Source: Candidatus Fermentithermobacillaceae bacterium (GTDB taxonomy: Bacteria; Bacillota; Sulfobacillia; Fermentithermobacillales; Fermentithermobacillaceae). Taken from it: a stretch of 61,704 nt of DNA. Below, in pieces: positions 17,588-25,137 of the stretch (its first letter is position 1; each line of letters opens with the position of its first letter). A program made the position numbers and the translations under genes. Under the pieces are notes generated by a model. That model saw nothing but the letters and a program-made list of their open reading frames with translations, was not told where the DNA came from and did not search any database. The stretch covers positions 1 through 61,704 of the forward strand of contig DUQH01000125.1 of the NCBI GenBank assembly GCA_012837895.1. Reading direction: 5' to 3'.

Positions 17588-18130
17588 ATGGAACTCAATC
17601 GCTTTGGCGCCAAGAAAAAACACTTGCTTGCACTGGTACTAGCCGCCGGGTTGCTCCTGGGGAGATATTTGTTTCCCGGCTGGAAGTTCCCTGATAACGA
17701 TCCAGGTGCTCAGGCGTCTATGGTCCAAGTAATATATGTCACCAAGTACAGCAAATGCAACGATACAGCTACAATCACAAAAGACGTAGGAAAGGACCAG
17801 CTTGATTCCCTGCTGGCATCCTTGTCTGAAGGTTGGGCTGCCATGGAAGAGCGGGACGGCAAACTTGAACTCGTAAGAGTGATAAACGATTGGTGTCCCA
17901 ACCACAACCATTACAGGCTCATCAAGTTGCACCGGGGACACGTAGTGGTTTTCCGCGGGCAAGACCCTGACGACCGGTTCATCATCCGGGGCTACAGGGA
18001 GTTTGAAGAATCCCTGATTGAGCATTCGCAGACCCTTGAGCAATTGAGGCAAGGAATCCTCCTATTTGACGAGGATCCGGAATACCTTGACATGCTTGTG
18101 CGGTCATATCTGGAAGGAATCACAGACTGA
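17588..18130 (+). CDS. bofC: BofC-like sporulation checkpoint protein
   Basis: 180 residues with an N-terminal signal/anchor (HLLALVLAAGLLLGRYLF, ~13-30) that would place the protein outside the membrane, in a spore in the intermembrane space. The C-terminal half (VVVFRGQDPDDRFIIRG, SQTLEQLRQGILL, DMLVRSYLEG) resembles the BofC C-terminal domain, which in B. subtilis restrains SpoIVB signalling to pro-sigma-K processing. The middle holds a Cys-Pro-Asn-His-Asn cluster (NDWCPNHNHYR). The yebC-bofC-ruvC context supports the call. No spoIVB or spoIVF gene is in the window. Confidence 0.7.
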   Translation: MELNRFGAKKKHLLALVLAAGLLLGRYLFPGWKFPDNDPGAQASMVQVIYVTKYSKCNDTATITKDVGKDQLDSLLASLSEGWAAMEERDGKLELVRVINDWCPNHNHYRLIKLHRGHVVVFRGQDPDDRFIIRGYREFEESLIEHSQTLEQLRQGILLFDEDPEYLDMLVRSYLEGITD

Positions 18131-18138
18131 ACTGTCGA

Positions 18139-18156
18139 ACCCCCTAAAACGGGGGT
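18139..18156 (+). promoter_or_regulatory. Hairpin covering the ruvC Shine-Dalgarno
   Basis: ACCCCC (18139-18144), loop TAAAAC, GGGGGT (18151-18156). The GGGGG is the only SD for ruvC ATG 18163. The bofC stop (18128-18130) is just 8 bases before the stem, so a ribosome finishing bofC would open it: a likely translational-coupling device. Confidence 0.6.
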
Positions 18157-18162
18157 ATTCAC

Positions 18163-18675
18163 ATGCGGATTCTCGGTATTGATCCTGGCATAGCCCGGGT
18201 TGGCTGGGGCGTAGTAGATGCCAGGGGGCACGATTTCACTGCGGTTGATTACGGATGTATAACCACTGCCAAGGATCAAGGCCTCCCTGAGAGGCTTCTC
18301 TTTATTTTTGACAGTCTGACCTCTCTGGTGGACAAATACTCTCCAGACTTAATGGCAGTCGAGGAGCTGTTTTTTGCCAAGAATGCCAAAACAGCCATTA
18401 CCGTTGGCCACGGGCGGGGCGTGTGCCTGCTGGTAGCCGGCAAGTGCAGCCTTCCACTGGAAGAAGTCACTCCGTTACAGGTAAAATCATCTATAGTAGG
18501 GTATGGCAATGCAACTAAAGAACAAGTTGGGGTAATGGTCAAGAGCATTCTGGGCCTGTCCAGGATGCCAAGGCCCGACGATGTATGCGATGCCCTGGCT
18601 GTGGCAATAGCTGCAGCCATAAAGAGGTCTTTTCGCGCAAGGGTTGTACGCAGCCAAAAAACGGAGATGGGGTAA
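18163..18675 (+). CDS. ruvC: Crossover junction endodeoxyribonuclease RuvC
   Basis: Holliday-junction resolvase of the RuvABC complex. The 170 residues carry the RNase H-like fold with the catalytic acids visible: Asp7 in MRILGIDPG, Glu67 in AVEELFF, and the C-terminal acidic pair in RPDDVCDALAVA (~138-147). Length is as expected. It is followed after 8 bases by ruvA and then ruvB, forming a full ruvCAB set. Confidence 0.96.
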   Translation: MRILGIDPGIARVGWGVVDARGHDFTAVDYGCITTAKDQGLPERLLFIFDSLTSLVDKYSPDLMAVEELFFAKNAKTAITVGHGRGVCLLVAGKCSLPLEEVTPLQVKSSIVGYGNATKEQVGVMVKSILGLSRMPRPDDVCDALAVAIAAAIKRSFRARVVRSQKTEMG

Positions 18676-18683
18676 GCCGGAAG

Positions 18684-19271
18684 ATGATATCGCAACTCAA
18701 CGGTATGTTGATTTCAAAAGGCAAGAACACCGTTACCGTCATGGTTGGAGGAGTAGGTTTTGAGGTAAACGTGCCGGCAGGCCTGCTGGCTGCTGTGGAA
18801 GTAGGGCAGCAAATAAATCTGTACACAAGGCTTCTTGTAAGAGATGACAGCCTGCAAGTATATGGATTCAGAAACCCAGAAGAGAGAACATTATTTGATA
18901 TGCTCATGACGGTTCAAGGAGTAGGCCCCAGGACTGCGGTCGGGGTGCTGTCGTCCCTTCCGGTGATGGAGTTTTACAAGGCTGTCTTATCCCAGAATGA
19001 AAGAGCCCTGACAAGGCTGCCTGGAATCGGGAAGAAAACCGCAGGGCGTATCATCGTTGAACTAAGGGACAAAATCGGGCTTCCAAAAGACAAACTCGCT
19101 CTTGTGCATACACAAGCTGACATAATAGGCGAAGCCACGGAAGCGCTCATTGCCTTGGGGTATTCAAGGCAAGAAGCAGAAGAGGCTTTGGTGCTCGCAA
19201 CCAGGTCTTTTTCCGGATCTGATTTGGAAGCATTACTCCGGGAGGCTTTGAAGTATCTTGCCAGATTCTAG
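18684..19271 (+). CDS. ruvA: Holliday junction branch migration protein RuvA
   Basis: Four-way-junction-binding subunit that loads RuvB. ATG 18684 gives the canonical beginning [15 protein letters not shown] and 195 residues. The OB domain is followed by tandem helix-hairpin-helix motifs ([14 protein letters not shown], ~77; [16 protein letters not shown], ~112) and a C-terminal domain III (~150-195) that contacts RuvB. The frame stays open 99 bases further upstream, but that extension lies within ruvC and is not RuvA-like. Its end overlaps ruvB by 14 bases. Confidence 0.96.
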   Translation: MISQLNGMLISKGKNTVTVMVGGVGFEVNVPAGLLAAVEVGQQINLYTRLLVRDDSLQVYGFRNPEERTLFDMLMTVQGVGPRTAVGVLSSLPVMEFYKAVLSQNERALTRLPGIGKKTAGRIIVELRDKIGLPKDKLALVHTQADIIGEATEALIALGYSRQEAEEALVLATRSFSGSDLEALLREALKYLARF

Positions 19272-20286
19272 AGAACTCATTTCAAGCAAGGCATTGCCAG
19301 GAGACGAGACAACTGAAGTATCGTTAAGACCCTTGGTGCTTGACGATTATATCGGGCAGGAAAGCGTCAAGCGCAACCTGAAGGTGTACATTGAAGCCGC
19401 AAGACAACGGCAAGAAGCCATCGACCATGTGCTGCTATCCGGCCCCCCGGGGTTGGGAAAAACTACCCTGGCCCACATAATTGCCAACGAACTCAATGTT
19501 GGGATTAGGATTACTTCAGGTCCTGCTATCGAGCGTTCCGGCGATCTTGTAGCTATACTCACCAACCTTGAAGACAGGGATGTACTGTTTATTGACGAGA
19601 TCCACAGGTTGAACCATCAAGCTGAAGAAGCTTTGTATCCTGCCATGGAAGATTTCACATTCGACTGGATTGCAGGGAAGGGGCCGGCTGCAAGAACATA
19701 CCGCCTTAAGCTGCCCCGGTTCACCCTGGTGGCAGCTACCACAAGGAGCGGGCTTCTTACATCTCCATTGCGTGACCGGTTCGGCATTTCCTTCCGGCTG
19801 GACTATTACTCAGTTGACGAACTTTTTCAAGTGGTAATGAGATCAGCCAGAATTTTGGGGATTTCCATAGACGAGCCGGGAGCCATGGAGATCGCCAAGA
19901 GGGCCAGGGGTACGCCAAGGATAGCTAACCGGCTCTTGAGAAGGGTCAGGGACTATGCACAGGTAAAAGGAGATGGCGTCATAGACAGGGATATATCATG
20001 TGAATCCCTGGCTGCCATGGGCATAGATTCACAGGGCCTGGACGGACTGGATAGAAAGATTCTTTCAGCTATAATAAATAACTATGATGGAGGTCCTGTC
20101 GGGTTATCCACCTTAGCTGCAAGCGTAAGCGAGGATGCCGGGACCATTGAAGACGTCTATGAACCATACTTGATGCAGATGGGATTCTTGGAGCGGACGC
20201 CCAGGGGACGGGTAGCTACGCAGAAAGCTATGGAATACATTCTGGGCAGCACATACAAGAGAAAGGGGCTTTTTGATAATCCTTGA
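19258..20286 (+). CDS. ruvB: Holliday junction branch migration ATPase RuvB
   Basis: Hexameric AAA+ motor driving branch migration with RuvA. 342 residues: Walker [10 protein letters not shown] (~62), Walker [10 protein letters not shown] (~111), sensor TLVAATTR (~158), arginine-finger region SPLRDRFG (~168) and a C-terminal winged helix (~262-335). The start is TTG 19258, overlapping ruvA. The stop overlaps the TTG of queH by three bases, so ruvC-ruvA-ruvB-queH appear translationally coupled. Confidence 0.97.
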   Translation: MPDSRELISSKALPGDETTEVSLRPLVLDDYIGQESVKRNLKVYIEAARQRQEAIDHVLLSGPPGLGKTTLAHIIANELNVGIRITSGPAIERSGDLVAILTNLEDRDVLFIDEIHRLNHQAEEALYPAMEDFTFDWIAGKGPAARTYRLKLPRFTLVAATTRSGLLTSPLRDRFGISFRLDYYSVDELFQVVMRSARILGISIDEPGAMEIAKRARGTPRIANRLLRRVRDYAQVKGDGVIDRDISCESLAAMGIDSQGLDGLDRKILSAIINNYDGGPVGLSTLAASVSEDAGTIEDVYEPYLMQMGFLERTPRGRVATQKAMEYILGSTYKRKGLFDNP

Positions 20287-20795
20287 GGCTGCTTCTCCAT
20301 TCATGCTGCGGGCCATGTACCACTTTCCCGCTTCACTTTTTCAGGGCGCAAGGGCTCTCGGTGGACGGATTGTTCTTTAACCCTAATATTTACCCTGCAG
20401 AAGAAGAAGAAAAACGTTGGAAAACGTACACTGAGTGGGCAAACCAGGCCGGCCTCGGCACAAGACGGGTAAAGATGCCTTACCAGAAATGGGTTGAAGC
20501 TGTTTCAAAACCAGGCCAATGCAGGGAATGTTACTACGTGAGGCTCAGGCATACAGCTAAGCTTGCCAAAGCAGGAGGATATGACTGTTTCTCCACCACG
20601 TTGCTGGTAAGCCCTTACCAGGACCACGAAGGGATAGTGCTAGCCATGGAAAGGGCTTCCCTCGAATATGAGATCCCTCATATCTACCGGGATCTCAGGC
20701 CTGGGTACCTGCGTTCCAGGCAAATGGCAAGGGGAAGCCACATGTACATGCAGAAGTATTGTGGCTGTGAGTTTAGCATAGGAGGTGAGGGATAA
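20283..20795 (+). CDS. queH: Epoxyqueuosine reductase QueH
   Basis: Catalyses the last step of queuosine synthesis, reducing epoxyqueuosine in tRNA to queuosine; QueH is the cobalamin-independent alternative to QueG. The 170 residues show the family Cys pattern: SCCGPC (~7-12), QCRECYY (~79-85) and YCGCEF near the C-terminus, expected to hold a [4Fe-4S] cluster and a redox disulphide. Start TTG 20283 overlaps the ruvB stop. queA and tgt lie only 1.6 kb downstream, supporting the assignment. Confidence 0.92.
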   Translation: MRLLLHSCCGPCTTFPLHFFRAQGLSVDGLFFNPNIYPAEEEEKRWKTYTEWANQAGLGTRRVKMPYQKWVEAVSKPGQCRECYYVRLRHTAKLAKAGGYDCFSTTLLVSPYQDHEGIVLAMERASLEYEIPHIYRDLRPGYLRSRQMARGSHMYMQKYCGCEFSIGGEG

Positions 20796-20796
20796 G

Positions 20797-21021
20797 GTGC
20801 CAGGCTCGGGTGATTTCGGCCGCATGCTGATAATAATAGGGGCTGTGCTGGTGGTTCTTGGACTGCTGTTTTCACTTGAGGGGAGGCTGTTTGGCCTTGG
20901 CCGTCTACCCGGCGACATTGTCATAAGACGGGGGAATTTCACGTTTTACTTTCCCTTGATGACGTCAATCCTGTTGAGCTTGGGCCTTACCGTTTTGCTA
21001 TGGCTTTTGCGAAGACGATAA
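20797..21021 (+). CDS. DUF2905 family small membrane protein
   Basis: About 74 residues with two membrane helices (MLIIIGAVLVVLGLLFSL and FPLMTSILLSLGLTVLLWLL) joined by the conserved loop GRLPGDIVIRRGNFTFYFP, the DUF2905 signature. No function is known; it often lies between ruvB/queH and spoIID or queA. GTG 20797 gives the family-like beginning; GTG 20785 is also possible and would overlap queH. The 3' end overlaps spoIID by 22 bases. Confidence 0.85.
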   Translation: MPGSGDFGRMLIIIGAVLVVLGLLFSLEGRLFGLGRLPGDIVIRRGNFTFYFPLMTSILLSLGLTVLLWLLRRR

Positions 21022-22397
21022 GACAGCTAGTGACCATAGGAATCGCAGTCGGACTTGCCTTATGGATAAGCACTGACTTGTTATTGTACACAGCTGTTGC
21101 CCAGGCCGGTACCGGTAACCCCAAGGTGCTGGTAGGATTGGCCAGGAGCAACTCTGTTTCCTTAACTTTTTCCCAAGAGTACCGGCTGGTTACACGTCAA
21201 GGATCGCAGCAAATACCTGCAGGGGGCAAAGTGTCGTTTGAATCCAGACGTGGAAACCTTAACGTTACTGTATCATCAGGCAGCTCCGTCTTGCACAGCA
21301 AGGAAGTAGCTTCGCCGGTTACCATCACACCTTCAAGCAAACCGGCCACAGCATCTTTTTCAGTGTCAGGCCAGGGTAATCCTAATCCGGGTTTCCCAGG
21401 ACAGGAGTTCAGGGGAAGCGCAGTTATCATTGAAGATCAAGGCTCCCTGGTGGTTGCAAACCTGGTTGACTTGGAGCAGTACCTGTGGTCAGTAGTGTCA
21501 AGTGAGATGCCCTGCAGTTGGGCCAAAGAAGCGCTCAAAGCCCAAACTGTGGCTTCGCGTACTTACGCAGTTTACAAAGGAGCCTTAAGTGACGGGAGCA
21601 ATATAGCGACTGCAGGTGACATTAAGATATGGGCAAACGAGTCGAACCAGCTTTACCGGGGAAAACTCCATGAAGACCCGAGGGCTGTGGAAGCTTGCAT
21701 CGAGACCAAAGGGCAGATCCTGACCTATCAGGGCAAGCCCGCTGCAACATATTTCCACGCAGATTCGGCAGGTATGACTGAAAGCTCCAGGTCCGTGTGG
21801 GGTGGAGACATCCCGTATCTTGTAGCAGTAGAAGAAGTGCCGCACGACTCGCCCCATAGCCAATGGGAAGTATGCTTTGACCTGGAAACCCTCAGTCAAA
21901 AGCTGAAGGGGGTCATGCAGGCTTCACCTATAGACATGATACACGGATGCGAACCTGGGACTTCAGGCAGATGGCTGTATGCAAGCATAAGTTCAGGCAA
22001 CAAGAACGCAAATGTGAAGGCAACCGAATTCCGGTCGCTGCTTGAACTCAAGAGTATGTGGTTTTCTGTGTTCAAGAGAGGAGGCGGCCGTGAAACCACC
22101 GGGCAACTCAACCCCGGCCACGAAGTATACATTGACAACGGCACAAGCATACAAGCTGTTCCACTGAAGCAGTGTACAATGAGGAACCCAGGAAGGAGTC
22201 AATTGGCAGTAAGCGGAGCTTATGTGATTGGCCCTGGCAGGCCTGGCCCGATCACCTTTGTGTTTCAAGGACGGGGATGGGGCCATGGAGTAGGATTGTC
22301 CCAGTGGGGAGCCAAAGCAATGGCCGAACAAGGCGCCGGTTACAAGCAAATCCTTATGCACTACTATCCTTCAACAGATATTGAGACTTGGTGGTAA
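21000..22397 (+). CDS. spoIID: SpoIID/LytB-domain protein (stage II sporulation protein D type)
   Basis: Lytic transglycosylase of the engulfment machinery in spore formers. The 465 residues begin with an anchor (~12-35); an N-terminal Ser/Gly-rich SPOR-like region follows. The SpoIID domain starts near 140 with NLVDLEQYLWSVVSSEMP (its Glu being the known catalytic residue), EALKAQTVASRTYA and TYFHADSAGMTE. The C-terminus contains the conserved GRGWGHGVGLSQWGAKAMA. Partners SpoIIM and SpoIIP are not here. Translation is coupled to the DUF2905 gene. Other SpoIID-domain paralogues (LytB) exist, so the stage II role is likely but not certain. Confidence 0.87.
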   Translation: MAFAKTIRQLVTIGIAVGLALWISTDLLLYTAVAQAGTGNPKVLVGLARSNSVSLTFSQEYRLVTRQGSQQIPAGGKVSFESRRGNLNVTVSSGSSVLHSKEVASPVTITPSSKPATASFSVSGQGNPNPGFPGQEFRGSAVIIEDQGSLVVANLVDLEQYLWSVVSSEMPCSWAKEALKAQTVASRTYAVYKGALSDGSNIATAGDIKIWANESNQLYRGKLHEDPRAVEACIETKGQILTYQGKPAATYFHADSAGMTESSRSVWGGDIPYLVAVEEVPHDSPHSQWEVCFDLETLSQKLKGVMQASPIDMIHGCEPGTSGRWLYASISSGNKNANVKATEFRSLLELKSMWFSVFKRGGGRETTGQLNPGHEVYIDNGTSIQAVPLKQCTMRNPGRSQLAVSGAYVIGPGRPGPITFVFQGRGWGHGVGLSQWGAKAMAEQGAGYKQILMHYYPSTDIETWW

Positions 22398-22401
22398 CAA
22401 C

Positions 22402-23415
22402 ATGAAAACCGAAGAATTTGACTATTACCTGCCAGAGGAGCTGATAGCCCAGACTCCGGCGGAAAACAGGGACAGTTCGAAGCTACTAGTACTTGACAGG
22501 AAGAACAGAAGCCTGACCCATGGCATATTTTCTGATATCTTACATTACATCGACCCAGGTGACGCCCTGGTGATTAACAACACCAGGGTGATCAAAGCCA
22601 GGCTTATAGGACGGAGAAGCACCGGCGGGCGGGTGGAAGTGCTGTTGCTCAACCCTGCCGGATCGGACACGTGGGAGTGCCTTGTCCGCCCAGGACATAA
22701 GTTGCCTCCAGGTGAACAGATCTTCGTCGGGGACTTGGTTGGCCAAGTGCAAGCCAGGACCCCTTACGGAGGCCGGCTTATCACATGGCGATACCAGGGT
22801 AACTGGGAAGATGTATTGGAACGGGTTGGGCGCGTACCTTTGCCTCCGTATATCAAGACGCCGCTAGAGGACCCTGAGAGGTATCAGACAGTCTACGCCC
22901 AAGTGCCGGGTTCTGCGGCCGCACCTACTGCTGGCCTGCATTTTACGCCTAGCCTGCTGGATAAGCTTTCGTCCAAAGGGGTTGAGCTTATTCCTGTGAC
23001 ACTCAACGTGGGTTTGGGAACCTTCAGGCCTGTAACAGTAGAGGATATTGAAGACCACGAAATGCACAGTGAAAGTTATGAGATAACTGAGGAAGCAGCG
23101 GAAGCGGTAAACAAGTGCAAGGAATCAGGGCACAGGGTGTTTGCAGTAGGAACTACAGTAGTCAGGGTGCTGGAGAGCTCTTGTCACGATGGAAAAGTGC
23201 TCCCAGGCAAGGCAAGCACCAGCTTATTCATATACCCTGGCTACCGGTTTAAGGTAGTAGACTGCATGATAACTAACTTCCACCTGCCAAAGTCGACGTT
23301 GCTCATGATGGTATCTGCTTTTGCAGGCAAGCAATTTGTGATGGACGCTTACCAGGAAGCAATAAAGCGAAGGTACAGGTTCTTTTCATTCGGCGATGCG
23401 ATGCTGATTTGGTAG
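22402..23415 (+). CDS. queA: S-adenosylmethionine:tRNA ribosyltransferase-isomerase
   Basis: Transfers and isomerises the ribose of SAM onto preQ1 in tRNA to give epoxyqueuosine. ATG 22402 yields 337 residues, beginning MKTEEFDYYLPEELIAQ, the standard start. Conserved blocks: RLIGRRSTGGRVEVLLL (~62), GSAAAPTAGLHFT (~171), VTLNVGLGTFRPV (~198) and NFHLPKSTLLMMVSAF (~294). It lies 4 bases after spoIID and 21 before tgt. Confidence 0.97.
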   Translation: MKTEEFDYYLPEELIAQTPAENRDSSKLLVLDRKNRSLTHGIFSDILHYIDPGDALVINNTRVIKARLIGRRSTGGRVEVLLLNPAGSDTWECLVRPGHKLPPGEQIFVGDLVGQVQARTPYGGRLITWRYQGNWEDVLERVGRVPLPPYIKTPLEDPERYQTVYAQVPGSAAAPTAGLHFTPSLLDKLSSKGVELIPVTLNVGLGTFRPVTVEDIEDHEMHSESYEITEEAAEAVNKCKESGHRVFAVGTTVVRVLESSCHDGKVLPGKASTSLFIYPGYRFKVVDCMITNFHLPKSTLLMMVSAFAGKQFVMDAYQEAIKRRYRFFSFGDAMLIW

Positions 23416-23436
23416 CGGGTAGAGAGAGGGTTTGAT

Positions 23437-24543
23437 GTGTCGCAACTTCAGTACAAGGTGCTTTTTCAGTCGGGAAACTCAAGGATTGGGGAACTCGAGA
23501 CTGCTCACGGCAGATTCGAAACGCCAGTGTTCATGCCTGTGGGAACCCAGGCTACAGTGAAGTCGTTAATGCCTGACCATGTGCGAGACACAGGTTCAAA
23601 GATACTCTTATGCAATGCTTATCACCTGTTCTTGCGTCCTGGGCCTGACATAGTAAAAGCGGCAGGCGGCCTCCATAAGTTTATGAACTGGCCGGGAGCA
23701 ATTCTAACTGACAGCGGCGGCTTCCAAATAATGAGTCTCGGGCACATGGTGTCAATTTCGGATGAAGAAGCTGTGTTCAGGTCTCACATAGACGGAAGCC
23801 TCATCAAGTTCAGCCCCGAGGAGTCTATACAAGTCCAGGTTGCCCTTGGTGCTGATATCATTATGTGCCTTGACCACCTTACCGGATGGCCTATGTCCTT
23901 CGATGCGGCCAAGGAAGCTATGCACCGGACATTGCTTTGGGCCCGCCGTTCGAGACAACTTGAGATATCACCACACCAATCACTGTTCGGGATTGTGCAA
24001 GGTTCGATTTACCCGCAGTTGAGGAAACAATGCGCCCTGGAACTCGCAGCTATGGACTTCCCGGGCTATGCCTTGGGAGGGCTCTCTGTGGGAGAGAGAA
24101 AAAAGGAGTTCTACGACATCATGCACTACACATGTGAATTTCTACCTGCTGACAAACCCAGGTATCTCATGGGTGTAGGGCATCCTGTAGACCTTATCGA
24201 GGGAGTTATGGCCGGCGTTGACATGTTCGACTGTGTGCTGCCAACGCGGAATGCCAGGCACGGAAGGGCTTTCACCTTTGACGGTCCTTTGAACCTCAAA
24301 AATGCCAGGTTCGCCGCTGAGTTTGCTCCTATTGAAGAAGGGTGTGACTGTAAAGCTTGCCAGGGCTTTTCCAGGGCGTATATCAGGCATCTGTTCTCTG
24401 CTAAAGAGTCTTTAGCTTGGACCCTGGTTTCAATTCATAATATCTGGTTTTTCCAAAGACTAATGGATAGGATAAGGCAGTGTGTAATTGACGGCACGCT
24501 TGAAAGACTTCGGGAGCAAATAGAGGCTCTGTATCCGATTTGA
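23437..24543 (+). CDS. tgt: Queuine tRNA-ribosyltransferase (tRNA-guanine transglycosylase)
   Basis: Exchanges guanine 34 for preQ1 in the anticodons of GUN tRNAs. The 368-residue TIM barrel has LTDSGGFQIMSL (~89), GGLSVGERKKEF (~213), the nucleophile region GVDMFDCVLPTRNARHG (~260) and the Zn ligands C-x-C-x2-C in CDCKACQGFSRAY (~306) with a downstream His. GTG 23437 follows GAGAGGG. With queH and queA the late queuosine pathway is complete here. Confidence 0.97.
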   Translation: MSQLQYKVLFQSGNSRIGELETAHGRFETPVFMPVGTQATVKSLMPDHVRDTGSKILLCNAYHLFLRPGPDIVKAAGGLHKFMNWPGAILTDSGGFQIMSLGHMVSISDEEAVFRSHIDGSLIKFSPEESIQVQVALGADIIMCLDHLTGWPMSFDAAKEAMHRTLLWARRSRQLEISPHQSLFGIVQGSIYPQLRKQCALELAAMDFPGYALGGLSVGERKKEFYDIMHYTCEFLPADKPRYLMGVGHPVDLIEGVMAGVDMFDCVLPTRNARHGRAFTFDGPLNLKNARFAAEFAPIEEGCDCKACQGFSRAYIRHLFSAKESLAWTLVSIHNIWFFQRLMDRIRQCVIDGTLERLREQIEALYPI

Positions 24544-24637
24544 TTCTGATTGTGACCAATAAACAAGGTGTTCAAGCCTGTCCGTCGAACAAAGAAGAAG
24601 GCGGGTTTCAAATGTGTTGAAAGGAGGGTTTGGTTTG

Positions 24638-24928
24638 ATGCTTTTTCTGGCAGCAGAGGGAGGAGCTAATCCGCTGGTTGGCAACCTCATTTGGTTGGTT
24701 GTGGTCTTTGGGTTGATGTACTTCCTTATGATACGCCCCCAGCAGAAAGAACAGCAGGAACGTGCTGAAATGATACGCGCTCTCAAACCGGGCGACAAGA
24801 TTCTTACTAATGGCGGTTTGATAGGCGTCATAACTAAAGTTGAAGACTTGTCAATCAAAGTCAGGATTGCTGAAAAGGTAGAAGTTGAAGTGCTAAAGAC
24901 CGGGGTGGCGAGAAAACTAAAGGACTAA
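24638..24928 (+). CDS. yajC: Preprotein translocase accessory protein YajC
   Basis: Single-pass membrane protein, part of the SecDF-YajC subcomplex. About 96 residues: one helix (NLIWLVVVFGLMYFLMI, ~15-31) then RPQQKEQQE and the small domain LKPGDKILTNGGLIGVI. ATG 24638 (or TTG 24635) follows AAAGGAGGG; GTG 24614 would place the SD inside the gene. tgt-yajC-secD-secF is the usual order, but here a terminator and an unrelated GntR operon follow. Confidence 0.93.
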   Translation: MLFLAAEGGANPLVGNLIWLVVVFGLMYFLMIRPQQKEQQERAEMIRALKPGDKILTNGGLIGVITKVEDLSIKVRIAEKVEVEVLKTGVARKLKD

Positions 24929-24973
24929 AACCGGTCATACATACCTGGCTCATATTGGACCTGGTGAGCGATC

Positions 24974-25006
24974 CAATCCGGGTGAAAAGCCCGGATTGTT
25001 CTTTTT
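24974..25006 (+). terminator. Intrinsic terminator closing the tgt-yajC operon
   Basis: CAATCCGGG (24974-24982), 7-base loop, CCCGGATTG (24990-24998), then TTCTTTTT. Perfect 9-bp stem with a U-rich tail, 46 bases after the yajC stop. Confidence 0.92.
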
Positions 25007-25034
25007 CAAAACTGTGAAGGATTTCACAGTTGCA

Positions 25035-25063
25035 TTGGCGAATAACTAAGATTGGTATATAAT
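25035..25063 (+). promoter_or_regulatory. Promoter of the gntR-kor-mcm operon
   Basis: TTGGCG (25035-25040), 17-base spacer, TATAAT (25058-25063). It sits 75 bases before the gntR ATG and directly after the yajC terminator, so it probably starts the metabolic operon. Confidence 0.72.
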
Positions 25064-25137
25064 CGAAAAGGAACGAGAAAGAGATCCAATCAGGCAAATT
25101 GGCAATACCAAGCCGCAATACTGCTGGAGGGGAGACC

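Noticed and set aside
18133-18139. Perfect Spo0A-box heptamer TGTCGAA upstream of ruvC
   Set aside because: A 7-base word is expected several times by chance in 61.7 kb on two strands, and there is no promoter next to it. It also lies in the SD-hairpin region.
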